Part shown: piece by piece, positions 1 through 8,082 of the stretch
How the letters are laid out: each line of letters begins with the position of its first letter
Position numbering within the stretch: the first letter of the stretch is position 1
NCBI GenBank assembly: GCA_035325905.1
Contig: DAOKYY010000063.1
Location: 1 to 21,948 of the forward strand
From: DYGX01 sp035325905
GTDB lineage: Bacteria; Chloroflexota; Anaerolineae; Aggregatilineales; Aggregatilineaceae
Direction: 5' to 3'
DNA length: 21,948 nt
Notes under the pieces: model-generated
Told to the model about the DNA's origin: nothing
Seen by the model: only the letters and a program-made list of their open reading frames with translations
The model's database searches: none
Position numbers and translations under genes: made by a program

Positions 1-242
1 CCCGGGTAAAGCGCATAACACGCTCTAGAAATGCAGAAGAGCGCGTGCGCGCTCTTCGGCTTGCTCAGGGTATCACACGTATATCAGGTGGGGGTGGGGA
101 GCATACGGATTTGCGATACCCCGGTCACACCGATGATGGATTGACCCGCATCGACTGACTAGCCTAACGGTAGCACGCGGAAATTAATGCGCGATTAAAA
201 ACCCATAGAAATAGAATAACGGCTGGCGGCGAATAGCGGAGG
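1..242. other. Intergenic region downstream of cdaR
   Basis: This stretch contains no convincing coding region on either strand. It is less GC-rich than the genes beside it. It holds a strong hairpin at 36-57 (listed separately) and a weak long-range inverted repeat, GGGTATC at 68-74 against GATACCC at 115-121. It lies behind the last gene of the argF-cdaR cluster and may also carry the promoter of a gene beyond the left edge, but I cannot name a clear one. Confidence 0.6.
36..57 (-). terminator. Hairpin, possible terminator of the argF-cdaR cluster
   Basis: GAAGAGCGC and GCGCTCTTC form a perfect 9 bp stem around a four-base loop. Read on the minus strand it is followed by TGCATTTC, a weak T-rich tail. 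It lies about 185 bases beyond the cdaR stop, rather far for a dedicated terminator, but no closer candidate is visible. Confidence 0.4.
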
Positions 243-1622
243 TCAGGGCTGCGATGTCGGGGTTGCCTCGACAGGAGGCTCGATCGCGGGCGCGCTCACG
301 CTGGGCGTCGGGCTGATCACTTCGATCGACTCCATGTCGCCGGCGGGCAGGGTCGGCGTGGGCGTGGGCAGCCCGTCGATTGGCGCGAGCGTCAGGCTCA
401 GCTCTTCAGGCTGGACGCTGAGCGTCAGCCCTGGTGGGGCAGGCTCGCCGTCGATCAAGGGCTGCGGGCGCACCTGGTGGTTGCCGGTGCCCAGGTTCGC
501 CAGGTCTACCGCGACCGTCACCTGGTCCGCGCTCGGCAGGCGGTCCTGCGGCCCGGCGACGAAGACCGTCACAGTGCTGGCAAGCCCCTGCACGCGATAG
601 CGCGCCTCGTCCAGCCCGGTCACTATGACCGGGACGCCTTCGTACTGGCGCGTGTTGATCTGCGGCGAGATCCGCACGGTGACGCTGATCAGCTGGTTCT
701 CAGGCACCAGCCGCACGCCATCCGGCAGCAGGACCGGGACCTCGACCGTGAAGGTTTCGGTCCGCCCGCGCAGGTCAATCGGCGCCGTGCGCACGACACG
801 GTTCATGCGGGCGATCGCGTCCCGATCGCCGGTGACGCCGACCGAGCGCGGGCTGAAGGCGTCGTAGCCCTCGAAGACGTAGCCGTCCGGTGGCGAGCCG
901 GTGGTCGCCGGTAGCACCTCAATCGGCGTGACATCCTCGCGCGCCTGAATATCGACCGAGCAGACCACGCTCGACGGCGACAGCGCGACATTCGTGACCG
1001 TGCGCCCGTCGGCGTTGACGGGGATCAGGTCAAAGGTCTCAGTGAAGGGGTTGCGCTTGTCGCTCAGGTCCATTCGCACTTCGGCGGCGCGCACGCTGCT
1101 GACGCGGTCTGCGCTGCCGCGCACGATCACTTCTGTCTGGTCGCAGACCAGCTCGGAAGGATAACTGTATCCCAGCGGCGGCTCGCGCCGGACCACGATC
1201 TCGATCGGCGTGCGCGCCTCGGCCATCGCGCCGACTTCAAGCGTGAGCGTGCTGGGACGGACGGCGGCCACCGTGCCGTAGCGTGGTGAGTTGATCTCCG
1301 CCTCCAGCTCCACCCGGTACTCGCCCGGCGCGCGCACGTTTTCGAGCGAGGCGGTCACAGTCACGTCGTCAGGAACCAGCAACCCCCATTCGCTCTGCTG
1401 CGTGCGGATGAAGACGCTGACGCTCTGCGGCAGCGCCGGCTGGTTGACCAGGACCAGGCCATCGGGGATTTCGTAAACGATCTCGACGCCCTTCAGCTCG
1501 CGCTCCTCGACCGGGTTGTTCGCCATCGTCGCGGCGACCCACACCACCAGCGCGAGAAACAGCGAGGTCAGCATCCAGCCGAGGTTGCGGCCAATTACTT
1601 GCAGCGGAGAGGAGTCAGCCAT
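243..1622 (-). CDS. cdaR: YbbR-domain protein, CdaR-like partner of diadenylate cyclase
   Basis: A 459-residue protein with one N-terminal membrane segment (about residues 13-33) followed by a long extracytoplasmic part. That part consists of about four YbbR-type beta modules (roughly 40-130, 135-225, 230-318 and 322-408) and ends in a Pro/Thr-rich tail (about 410-459). In Firmicutes, CdaR sits in the membrane beside CdaA and modulates its c-di-AMP synthesis; the same role is inferred here because the gene starts 24 bases after the cyclase stop codon. The ATG has no good Shine-Dalgarno sequence, which fits translational coupling to cdaA. The Pro/Thr tail is extra to the YbbR core and resembles surface-protein linkers. 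The YbbR call is from overall pattern and context; individual module limits are approximate. Confidence 0.85.
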   Translation of the reverse strand: MADSSPLQVIGRNLGWMLTSLFLALVVWVAATMANNPVEERELKGVEIVYEIPDGLVLVNQPALPQSVSVFIRTQQSEWGLLVPDDVTVTASLENVRAPGEYRVELEAEINSPRYGTVAAVRPSTLTLEVGAMAEARTPIEIVVRREPPLGYSYPSELVCDQTEVIVRGSADRVSSVRAAEVRMDLSDKRNPFTETFDLIPVNADGRTVTNVALSPSSVVCSVDIQAREDVTPIEVLPATTGSPPDGYVFEGYDAFSPRSVGVTGDRDAIARMNRVVRTAPIDLRGRTETFTVEVPVLLPDGVRLVPENQLISVTVRISPQINTRQYEGVPVIVTGLDEARYRVQGLASTVTVFVAGPQDRLPSADQVTVAVDLANLGTGNHQVRPQPLIDGEPAPPGLTLSVQPEELSLTLAPIDGLPTPTPTLPAGDMESIEVISPTPSVSAPAIEPPVEATPTSQP

Positions 1623-1646
1623 GATACGTCAACTGCGCCCGGCGGC

Positions 1647-2540
1647 TCATGCGGCTTTGCGCCCGCGGCCGGTGTCGTCGCGGTCCTGGCGGAAGCGCGC
1701 GATCTCGTCGCGCGCGCGGTTCAGCAGCCCCGTCCACGGCCACGGACGGGCCTGCTCCGGCTTGTCGTTGGTGTAGAACGCGCTCAGGATGGTGCGCAGC
1801 CGGTTGGCGTCGAGGCGGCGGATCATGCGTCCCCGGTTGGCGACCGAGATGCGCCCGGTTTCCTCGGAGATGATGACTGTCAGACCGTCGGACACTTCGC
1901 TGATGCCCAGACCGGCCCGGTGGCGTGTGCCCAGCTTGCGGTCGGTCAGGTTGCGTCCCGACGACAGCGGCAGCACCGAGGCCGCGCTCGCCACGCGCCC
2001 GTTGCGGATAATCACCGCCCCATCGTGTAGCTCGGTCTTGGGCCAGAAGACGGTCAGGAACAACTGCGGGCTGACCTCGGCATCCAGCGGCACGCCCGTC
2101 TTGATGAATTCTTCCAGCGAGTCGTTGCGCTCCAGCACGATCAGCGCGCCATGCCGCCGCTCCGAGAGCCGCGCCGCCGCCGCGCAGATCGCGTCGATCA
2201 CCTGCTCGTCCGCCGTGTACGAGGGCGCGCGGCTGAACAGGTTGCTCAGGCCGGTCCGCCCGACGCGCTCTAGAGCGCGCCGCAGCTCCGGCTGGAAGAT
2301 GATCGGGATGGCGACCGCCGTTGCGGTGAGCAGGTTATTCAGCACCCAGCGGAAGGCGACCCATTCCAGGGTCGAGGCCAGCAGGCCGATCACCAGGACG
2401 ACGACCAGCGTGCCGCGCAGCAGCGGGACCGCCTGCGTGCCGCGCATCAGCAGCCCGGCGGCGAAAATCAGCGCCGCCACGACCAGCACATCCGGCACGT
2501 CGCTCCACTGGAAGGTCTGAAGCGTCCAGATCAGTCTCAT
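1647..2540 (-). CDS. cdaA: Diadenylate cyclase CdaA (DisA_N / DAC domain)
   Basis: A 297-residue membrane enzyme that condenses two ATP into cyclic di-AMP. Three hydrophobic segments (about residues 17-34, 37-56 and 62-82) precede a cytoplasmic DAC domain. Both active-site signatures are intact: DGA at 173-175 in LHDGAVII and RHR at 206-208 in GTRHRAGLGISE. Length and architecture match the CdaA/DacA class, as opposed to DisA or CdaS. The basic C-terminal tail (after about 260) is not part of the catalytic core. The gene lies between a TPR gene (51-base gap) and cdaR (24-base gap); the usual third partner glmM is not in this window. The Shine-Dalgarno sequence is weak. c-di-AMP commonly controls potassium and osmolyte balance and cell-wall homeostasis; which of these applies here cannot be read from the sequence. 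Confidence 0.95.
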   Translation of the reverse strand: MRLIWTLQTFQWSDVPDVLVVAALIFAAGLLMRGTQAVPLLRGTLVVVLVIGLLASTLEWVAFRWVLNNLLTATAVAIPIIFQPELRRALERVGRTGLSNLFSRAPSYTADEQVIDAICAAAARLSERRHGALIVLERNDSLEEFIKTGVPLDAEVSPQLFLTVFWPKTELHDGAVIIRNGRVASAASVLPLSSGRNLTDRKLGTRHRAGLGISEVSDGLTVIISEETGRISVANRGRMIRRLDANRLRTILSAFYTNDKPEQARPWPWTGLLNRARDEIARFRQDRDDTGRGRKAA

Positions 2541-2591
2541 CGCTTACTGCTCATCGCCTGCTGCCGATCACTCACCGCTACCAATACACGT

Positions 2592-4835
2592 CTACCCGCT
2601 GAGCTGCCTCAACAGCCGCCGGTAATCATCGACGTTGCGCGGGTTCAGCGCGATGATCCGCCGGATTGTTACCAGCGCGTCGTTATGCAGCCCGGCTTCA
2701 AGCTGAAGCTCGGCCAGCGAGTCAAGCTGCTCGACCGCCTGGGTCAGGCTGCCGGTCTGGCGATAGACCGCCGCCAGGCGCGACCGCAGCGCCATATCCT
2801 GCGGATAGCGCGTGACCTGCTCTTCCAGCACCTTGATGATCTGCCCGGCGCGGTGCTCGCGCGCGTAGACGCGCAGCAGGCCGTCCAGCTCGCGCACCGC
2901 CGAGATCGGGTCGTTGAGCCGGTAATTCAGATCGACCAGCATACGCCGCGCGCGCTCGTCGGCGGGGTCGAGCTTGCGAATCTGCTCGTAAGTGCGCATC
3001 GCCTGGCGCAGGTCGAACACGCTCACGTCGATGTCGCCCAGGCGGTGCAGAATGTGGACCATCCGCTCGGCCGGGGCTTCGACGCGCTCGGCCAGCTGGA
3101 TCGCGGCGTGATAGGTCGCGCGGGCCGCTTCCAGGTCGCCAAGCTGGTAGTAGGCGTCCGCCAGGTCGATGTGCTGGTTGAGGACCTCGGCCCACCGCTC
3201 CTGATTTTGCAGCAGGTCGATCAGGCTGCGGTGCAGCTTGACATCCATCGGCGCGATCTTGAGCGCCTCCTGCAAAATCTCGGCGGCGCGCTCCATGTCG
3301 CCGCGCATCAGGTAGACGTTGGCGACGAGGTCGTACTTGACGATCGCTTCCTGAATGTTGTCGCGCTCCAGCAGAATCTGGCCGATGCGCCAGTGGATCG
3401 GCAGGTAGTCCGGCGCCGATTCCAGCAGGAAATGCGCCTGGTCCATCGCCAGCATCAGCAGCCCGTCACGCAGATACTCGTCGACCGAGTTCAGGCCCTC
3501 GGTGACGCGGTCGTTGATGTACGGGACGATGCTGATCAGCGACTCCGGCTCTTCAAGCGTGATCGCTTCTTCAAGCTGACGGCGCGTCTTGGCGATCCGC
3601 TGCTTCCAGTTCGCGCCGGTCAGCAGCTCCAGAAAGCGCTCGTTCATGCGCCGGAGCTGCTGGTCGTCGGCGCCTTCGATCCCGGCCGTCAGCCGGTCGT
3701 AGATCGTGCCGAGCTGGGCGGCTTCGTCCGGGCGCTGCGCCAGCCCAATATCCACCAGCCGCAGCGTCTGGATCAGGTAATAGGCGGCGGCGCGGTGGTT
3801 GCGCTGGACGAAGTGCGCCATGCTCAGGCCCTGCATCGCGCCGGGCGCGAGCAGCGGGTCTTTGCCGGCTTCGTCCAGGCTGCGGACGGCCTCTTTCCAC
3901 TCGCCCACGTCGAGCAGCAGCACGCCCAGGTTAATGAAGATGCCGGGGTGGTGGAACCCCGCTTTCAGCGCGCGCTGGTAAGCGCCGATGGCCGCTTCCA
4001 CGTCGTCGACGCGCTGGCACTCGATCGCCTCCAGCACCTGCGTCCCGCCATCAGTCAGATCGCCGGTGTCGAAGACGGCTGCCGCCAGCGCCGCCAGCCC
4101 GAATTCCATCGCCTCACCGAGCGGGCCGCGCGGGTCATCCTCGCCGGTGGCGCTGTCTTCTTCCAGCGCGGCGGCGTCGAAGGCGCGCTCGCGGCGCGCG
4201 GCAACAGCCGGGGTGTCGCCTTCGAGCACGTCCGGCGAGATCAGCTGGCCGGTCTTAAGCGCCTGGAGCGTGTTGAGCGCCTGCGGGTGGCTCGGCTCCA
4301 GCCGGAGCGCGCGCTCGACGGCTTGGGTCGCGATGTCCGGGCGGTCGGCGCGCTGGAAGGTGAACGCCAGGCTGAGATACTCGCGGATCGCGGCGCGGCG
4401 CTGGCCGGTGCGCTCGTAGGCGAGGGCCAGCCGCTGATGAATCTGCACCAGGCCGGAGGTCAGCTGCGTCGCGCGCTCCCAGTTGGCGATCGCCTTTTCG
4501 AGATCGCGCTGCGCCAGGTAAAGCTCTGCGACGTTGATATACTGCTGCGCGGCCTCTTTCAGGCGGCCGAGCCGCTCCAGCACGTCGGCGCTTTTTTCCA
4601 GGGGGATGGTGTCGTCGGGCGCAAGCTGGTGCGCGCGGGTGTAGACTTTGAGCGCATCCTCAAGCCGCCGCGCCTGGAGCAGCGCCAGGCCGAGGCTGTT
4701 GTGCGCGCCTGGATCGTCCGGGAACTCCTGCACCGCGCGCCCGTAAGCGGCGATGGCCCGGTCCCAGTGCTGGTCCCACGCCGCGCTGTGACCGACGTTC
4801 ATCGCCTGTTCGTAGATGTGACGGTTCCCTGCCAT
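2592..4835 (-). CDS. Large TPR-repeat protein
   Basis: A 747-residue protein made almost entirely of tetratricopeptide-type helical pairs. A first TPR block spans about residues 20-195. A short acidic linker follows, then another TPR pair near 265-350, a less regular helical part, and a second long block from about 465 to the C-terminus. Typical TPR spacing is visible, for example a segment with LGLALLQARRLEDALKVY near residue 50 and another with GDMERAAEILQEALKIAP. There is no signal peptide or membrane segment, so it is probably a cytoplasmic scaffold. No enzymatic motif was recognised and the partner is unknown. It lies between argF and cdaA with gaps of 59 and 51 bases and no terminator between them, so it is probably cotranscribed with both. 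The ATG is preceded by GAGGA about 11 bases away, a weak ribosome site. Confidence 0.85.
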   Translation of the reverse strand: MAGNRHIYEQAMNVGHSAAWDQHWDRAIAAYGRAVQEFPDDPGAHNSLGLALLQARRLEDALKVYTRAHQLAPDDTIPLEKSADVLERLGRLKEAAQQYINVAELYLAQRDLEKAIANWERATQLTSGLVQIHQRLALAYERTGQRRAAIREYLSLAFTFQRADRPDIATQAVERALRLEPSHPQALNTLQALKTGQLISPDVLEGDTPAVAARRERAFDAAALEEDSATGEDDPRGPLGEAMEFGLAALAAAVFDTGDLTDGGTQVLEAIECQRVDDVEAAIGAYQRALKAGFHHPGIFINLGVLLLDVGEWKEAVRSLDEAGKDPLLAPGAMQGLSMAHFVQRNHRAAAYYLIQTLRLVDIGLAQRPDEAAQLGTIYDRLTAGIEGADDQQLRRMNERFLELLTGANWKQRIAKTRRQLEEAITLEEPESLISIVPYINDRVTEGLNSVDEYLRDGLLMLAMDQAHFLLESAPDYLPIHWRIGQILLERDNIQEAIVKYDLVANVYLMRGDMERAAEILQEALKIAPMDVKLHRSLIDLLQNQERWAEVLNQHIDLADAYYQLGDLEAARATYHAAIQLAERVEAPAERMVHILHRLGDIDVSVFDLRQAMRTYEQIRKLDPADERARRMLVDLNYRLNDPISAVRELDGLLRVYAREHRAGQIIKVLEEQVTRYPQDMALRSRLAAVYRQTGSLTQAVEQLDSLAELQLEAGLHNDALVTIRRIIALNPRNVDDYRRLLRQLSG

Positions 4836-4894
4836 CTTGCGCTCAGTCCTCGGTTCAGCCGCCGGTGGTGTTCTCCGTGCGCACGCTTACCCGT

Positions 4895-5899
4895 CTATTC
4901 CGTCTCGTCCTCACTTTGCCTGCTGATTGCCTTGACGATTTTCTCAAAACGCTGGCGTTGTTTCTTGCTCAGTTGGCCGGCATCTTCCAGCAGGTAGACC
5001 AGAATGCCCTTCTGCGCGTGGAGGCGGTTCTCGGCCTGCGGGAACAACCGCGACTGCGGGCCGTCCGCGACCTCGTCGGTGATCTCCTCGCCGCGATGCG
5101 CCGGGAGGCAGTGCAACACGATCGCCTGGGGCGACGCCTCGGCCAGCAGTTCGCGGTTCACCTGGAAAGGTGGGAAGACCTGGCGGCGCCTTTCGACTTC
5201 TTCTTCCTGGCCCATGCTGGTCCATGTATCGGTGTAGACGACGTCGGCTCGCCGGATGGCCGCCGCCGGATCATCGGTCACGCCGACGCTCAGCCGCCCG
5301 CGAGACAGGCGGTGCGCCTTTTCGAGCGTCGCTTCTTTCGGCTGGTATCCGGCCGGGCTGCCGATCGTCATCTGCATGCCGAACTGAGCCGCCGCCATCA
5401 TCAGGCTGGTGGCGACGTTGTTGCTGTCGCCGAGGTAAGCCAGATGCAGGCCTTCCAGCCGGCCAAATTCCTCGTAGATGGTCAGCATATCGGCCATCGC
5501 CTGGCACGGGTGGTTGTAGTCGGTCAGGCCGTTAATGACTGGGACCGGACTCCAGCGCGCCAGCTCCAGCACGTGCTCGTGGTCGAAGGTGCGCGCCATA
5601 ATCACGTCGACGTAGCCGCCCAGCACGCGCGCCACATCCGCAATGCTCTCGCGCTTGCCGAGGCCGATCTCCTGCGGGCTGAGGTAGAGCGCGTGCCCGC
5701 CAACGTGCTCCATCGCCATCTCGAAGCTGACACGCGTGCGCAGCGACGGCTTCTGGAAGATCATGCCGAGCGCCTTGCCCTTCAGCAGCGGCTTGTTGGC
5801 GCCCTTGCGCTTGAACTGCTCTTTCAAGGCGCGCGCCATGTTCAGCATGGCCCACAAATCGGCAGATGACCAATCGGCAAGATCGAGAAAATGCTTCAC
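4895..5899 (-). CDS. argF: Ornithine carbamoyltransferase
   Basis: A 334-residue cytosolic enzyme that joins carbamoyl phosphate and ornithine to make citrulline in arginine biosynthesis. The carbamoyl-phosphate loop reads SLRTR (52-56), followed by HPCQ (130-133). The ornithine-site segment DTWTSMGQE (about 224-232) and the HCLPAHRGEE motif (263-272) are those of true ornithine carbamoyltransferases; acetylornithine and aspartate enzymes differ there. The start is GTG at 5899, chosen because the protein then begins with the family-typical KHFLDLADW. GAGG lies 7 bases upstream of it, and an extended -10 promoter lies about 60 bases further. The open frame continues upstream to 6046, but that part runs through the promoter and into a neighbouring terminator. 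No other arg gene is in the window. A short charged C-terminal tail follows the core. Confidence 0.95.
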   Translation of the reverse strand: MKHFLDLADWSSADLWAMLNMARALKEQFKRKGANKPLLKGKALGMIFQKPSLRTRVSFEMAMEHVGGHALYLSPQEIGLGKRESIADVARVLGGYVDVIMARTFDHEHVLELARWSPVPVINGLTDYNHPCQAMADMLTIYEEFGRLEGLHLAYLGDSNNVATSLMMAAAQFGMQMTIGSPAGYQPKEATLEKAHRLSRGRLSVGVTDDPAAAIRRADVVYTDTWTSMGQEEEVERRRQVFPPFQVNRELLAEASPQAIVLHCLPAHRGEEITDEVADGPQSRLFPQAENRLHAQKGILVYLLEDAGQLSKKQRQRFEKIVKAISRQSEDETE

Positions 5900-5954
5900 C
5901 GGCGTACCTCGCGGCTCAGGCTGTGGCGGGTAGGATTCAGAAATTCCGGCCCGT

Positions 5955-5963
5955 AGTATAGCA
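5955..5963 (-). promoter_or_regulatory. Extended -10 promoter of argF
   Basis: On the minus strand the sequence reads TGCTATACT, a TGn plus near-consensus -10 hexamer, with no convincing -35 element. The predicted start of transcription is near 5948, giving a leader of about 50 bases to the GTG at 5899. No clear arginine-repressor operator was recognised beside it. This is the only good promoter seen ahead of the argF-TPR-cdaA-cdaR cluster. Confidence 0.55.
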
Positions 5964-6019
5964 CAATTTAGGGAGGGGTACTCGCGGCGCGGGCCGCTCG
6001 CCGCGCCCGCTGCGAGATC

Positions 6020-6055
6020 AAAAACCCGGCGGCATGCCGCTGACATGCCACCGGG
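6020..6055 (-). terminator. Rho-independent terminator of the solute-binding protein gene
   Basis: CCCGGCGGCATG (6025-6036) pairs with CATGCCACCGGG (6044-6055), a 12 bp stem with one mismatch and a 7-base loop. On the minus strand it is followed directly by TTTTT (6020-6024). It begins 30 bases beyond the stop codon of the gene at 6086-7837. Confidence 0.85.
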
Positions 6056-6085
6056 AAGCTGACATCGTTCGCCTGGACGCGCGGG

Positions 6086-7837
6086 CTACGAGCCGCGCGC
6101 GGCAAGCTGGGCCGCCTGATCGATCATGCGGTAGTTGTAGTGCGGGCCGCCGAAGATGCCATCGGTCTGGAACGGGCCGCTGTACCACGGCTTTTGCAGC
6201 ACATACGAGCGGTCCAGGAACAGCGAGATGAGCGGGTGCTCGCCTTCGGGGCCAAAGAACATTTCCTCGATACGATAGTACAGCTCGTTACGCAGGGCCG
6301 GGTCGGTTTCGCGCGCGGCCTGAGAGATCAGGTCGTCCACTGCGCTGCACGGGCGTTTGAAGGTGTTTTCGGACTCGCAGTGCAGCACGTCGCCCACCCA
6401 GTTGTTCGCATCCGGGTAGTCCGGTCCCCAGCCGAGCGTCCAGATATTGGGGCGGTCTTCGGGCGCGTTGCGAGGATCGATCGTTTCCAGCAGGACCGAA
6501 AACTCCTGCTGTTCGACGGTCAGCAGGCTTGGGTCGCAGCCCAGCTCGCGCTCGACCGACGCCGCCAGGAACTCGGCCCAATCCGACGACCCGACGAAGG
6601 AGACGATCAACAGCGGCGGCAGGCCCTCGCAGTTCGGATAACCGGCGGCCTCGATCTCGGCGCGCGCCAGCTCCGGGTTATATCCGACGCCCACTTCATT
6701 GATCGGCGGCGCGCCGGGGATGATAGGCGGAGTCAGGTGGATCATCGGCTCGCCGCTGCCTTGCTGGAGGGCGAAGGCGGTGCGATCCACCGCCGCCGAG
6801 AAGGCGCGACGCGCGTGCACGTTGTCGAACGGCGGCTTGTCGTGCGCGAAGCCGAAATAGAACACCGACATGCTGGTTGACTGGCTGAGCTGGTCGGCGT
6901 AAGCCGGGTCATTCAAGATTGACTGAAGCTCCGCTGGCGGCACGCCAGAGGCATCGACACTGTTTTCCTGGTACAGCGCGAAGGTCGTGCCCAGGTCAAA
7001 CACCGGGCGCTGGATGACGCGCTCGACGTTGCCCGGCCCCCGCAAGTCTTCGGGCAGCAGCGGGTTACGCAGATAGACGCGCTGGCCGCCCCATTGCCAT
7101 TCGTCCAACACGAAGGGACCGTTGGTGACGAGATTGCCCGGCTCGGTCCAGTCGTCGCCTAGCTCCTCGATCACCGAGCGCGGCACCGGGCGGTACATCC
7201 ACATCGGGGTCTGGCTGAAAAAGAAGCCCGCCGAGAACTGGAGATGGACTTCTAGGGTGGTGTCGTCCAGCGCGAAGACCTGGACCAGATCGTAGTCGGC
7301 GTCGGTCACTTCGCTGACGGGCTTGGTCGAGACCTCGTCGCAGCCGAGGATGACCTTGTCGGCGACGCTGGTGTAATACGCGCCCAGGCGCGGGTCGCAC
7401 GCTCGCTTCATGCCGTAGGCGATGTCATGCGCCGTCACGAAGCCAAGCTGCTCGGCCTGGTCGGTGACAGGGTCCCAGCGAACCCACGGCACGTCGTTGC
7501 GGATCGTGAACGTCCAGACGGTGCCGGTCTCGTCATATTCCCAGGCGGTCGCCAGCTCCGGCAGGATGTTGCCGGGGTTGAGCGGGTCGTTGTCCGTCAG
7601 GCCCAGAAACAACTGCTCGATGGCCGCGATCGAAACCTGGTCCGAGGCGCGCTGTGGATCGAGCGTGCTGATCTCGGACGCCGCCGTCGTGTACACGGTG
7701 ATTGGCTCGGTTTGTTGCATGACGCTGACCAGCGTCACATCGGCGTCGCTCGCAAAGACAAAACCGGTAGGCAGCGCCGCAGCCGTCATCGCCAGGATGA
7801 CCGCCAGCCGCGCTGTCCGGCGCGCGAAAGTGTGCAT
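6086..7837 (-). CDS. Extracellular solute-binding protein, family 5 (peptide/oligopeptide ABC type)
   Basis: A 583-residue exported binding protein of the DppA/OppA superfamily (SBP_bac_5). A Sec signal peptide covers about residues 1-30 (basic start, hydrophobic core, predicted cleavage near FAS/DAD). The mature N-terminus carries LDPQ (59-62), typical of the family, followed by the usual two-lobed pattern and the C-terminal NWVGDVLHC region. There is no lipobox cysteine, unlike many family members in monoderm or atypical-envelope bacteria, so it may be periplasmic or released. No permease or ATPase genes lie beside it, so it is an orphan whose transporter and ligand are unknown; peptides or similar are inferred from the family only. 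The ATG has a strong ribosome site, GGAGGGG, 8 bases upstream. It is monocistronic, with its own promoter and a strong terminator. Confidence 0.9.
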   Translation of the reverse strand: MHTFARRTARLAVILAMTAAALPTGFVFASDADVTLVSVMQQTEPITVYTTAASEISTLDPQRASDQVSIAAIEQLFLGLTDNDPLNPGNILPELATAWEYDETGTVWTFTIRNDVPWVRWDPVTDQAEQLGFVTAHDIAYGMKRACDPRLGAYYTSVADKVILGCDEVSTKPVSEVTDADYDLVQVFALDDTTLEVHLQFSAGFFFSQTPMWMYRPVPRSVIEELGDDWTEPGNLVTNGPFVLDEWQWGGQRVYLRNPLLPEDLRGPGNVERVIQRPVFDLGTTFALYQENSVDASGVPPAELQSILNDPAYADQLSQSTSMSVFYFGFAHDKPPFDNVHARRAFSAAVDRTAFALQQGSGEPMIHLTPPIIPGAPPINEVGVGYNPELARAEIEAAGYPNCEGLPPLLIVSFVGSSDWAEFLAASVERELGCDPSLLTVEQQEFSVLLETIDPRNAPEDRPNIWTLGWGPDYPDANNWVGDVLHCESENTFKRPCSAVDDLISQAARETDPALRNELYYRIEEMFFGPEGEHPLISLFLDRSYVLQKPWYSGPFQTDGIFGGPHYNYRMIDQAAQLAARGS

Positions 7838-7912
7838 TGTTCAAGCCCCTCCACTGAGCCGGTCGAGATGTTCGGCGTGCTCGCCCGATGCACGCTCTCC
7901 GATGAATCTGAG

Positions 7913-7940
7913 TCTATAGTGCACGCTGGCGGATTTGCAA
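7913..7940 (-). promoter_or_regulatory. Sigma70-like promoter of the solute-binding protein gene
   Basis: On the minus strand the -35 reads TTGCAA (7935-7940) and the -10 reads TATAGA (7913-7918), with a 16-base spacer. Transcription should start near 7906, giving a leader of roughly 70 bases. No riboswitch or operator was recognised in the leader. Confidence 0.55.
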
Positions 7941-8029
7941 GTTTTCCTCTATCAGAAACATCAAAAACCGCGCCGCGCTTTCAAGAATTACTCGCCCGGG
8001 GCGCCGGTGGTTCACCCGGCCGATCACAA

Positions 8030-8052
8030 ACGGGGCGCATCACGCGCCCCGT
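8030..8052 (-). terminator. Hairpin terminator of the DJ-1/PfpI gene
   Basis: ACGGGGCGC pairs with GCGCCCCGT in a perfect 9 bp stem with a 5-base loop. On the minus strand it is followed by TTGTGATC, a short T-rich tail. It starts 30 bases beyond the stop codon of the gene ending at 8083. Confidence 0.65.
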
Positions 8053-8082
8053 CGACCGGCTTGCTCTCGCCGGGCGGCACGC

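Noticed and set aside
150..182. A tRNA-like D-arm (TAGCCTAACGGTAGCAC)
   Set aside because: No anticodon arm, T-arm motif (GTTCRANNC) or acceptor stem follows at the proper distance on either strand.
2685..4997. A 770-codon open frame on the plus strand, opposite the TPR gene
   Set aside because: It is a shadow of the GC-rich TPR coding sequence: composition dominated by Arg, Ala, Gln and Leu without domain patterns, while the opposite strand encodes clear TPR repeats.
5900..6046. Upstream extension of the argF frame
   Set aside because: It crosses the promoter and reaches the terminator of the preceding gene; the family start KHFLDL coincides with the GTG that has a ribosome site.
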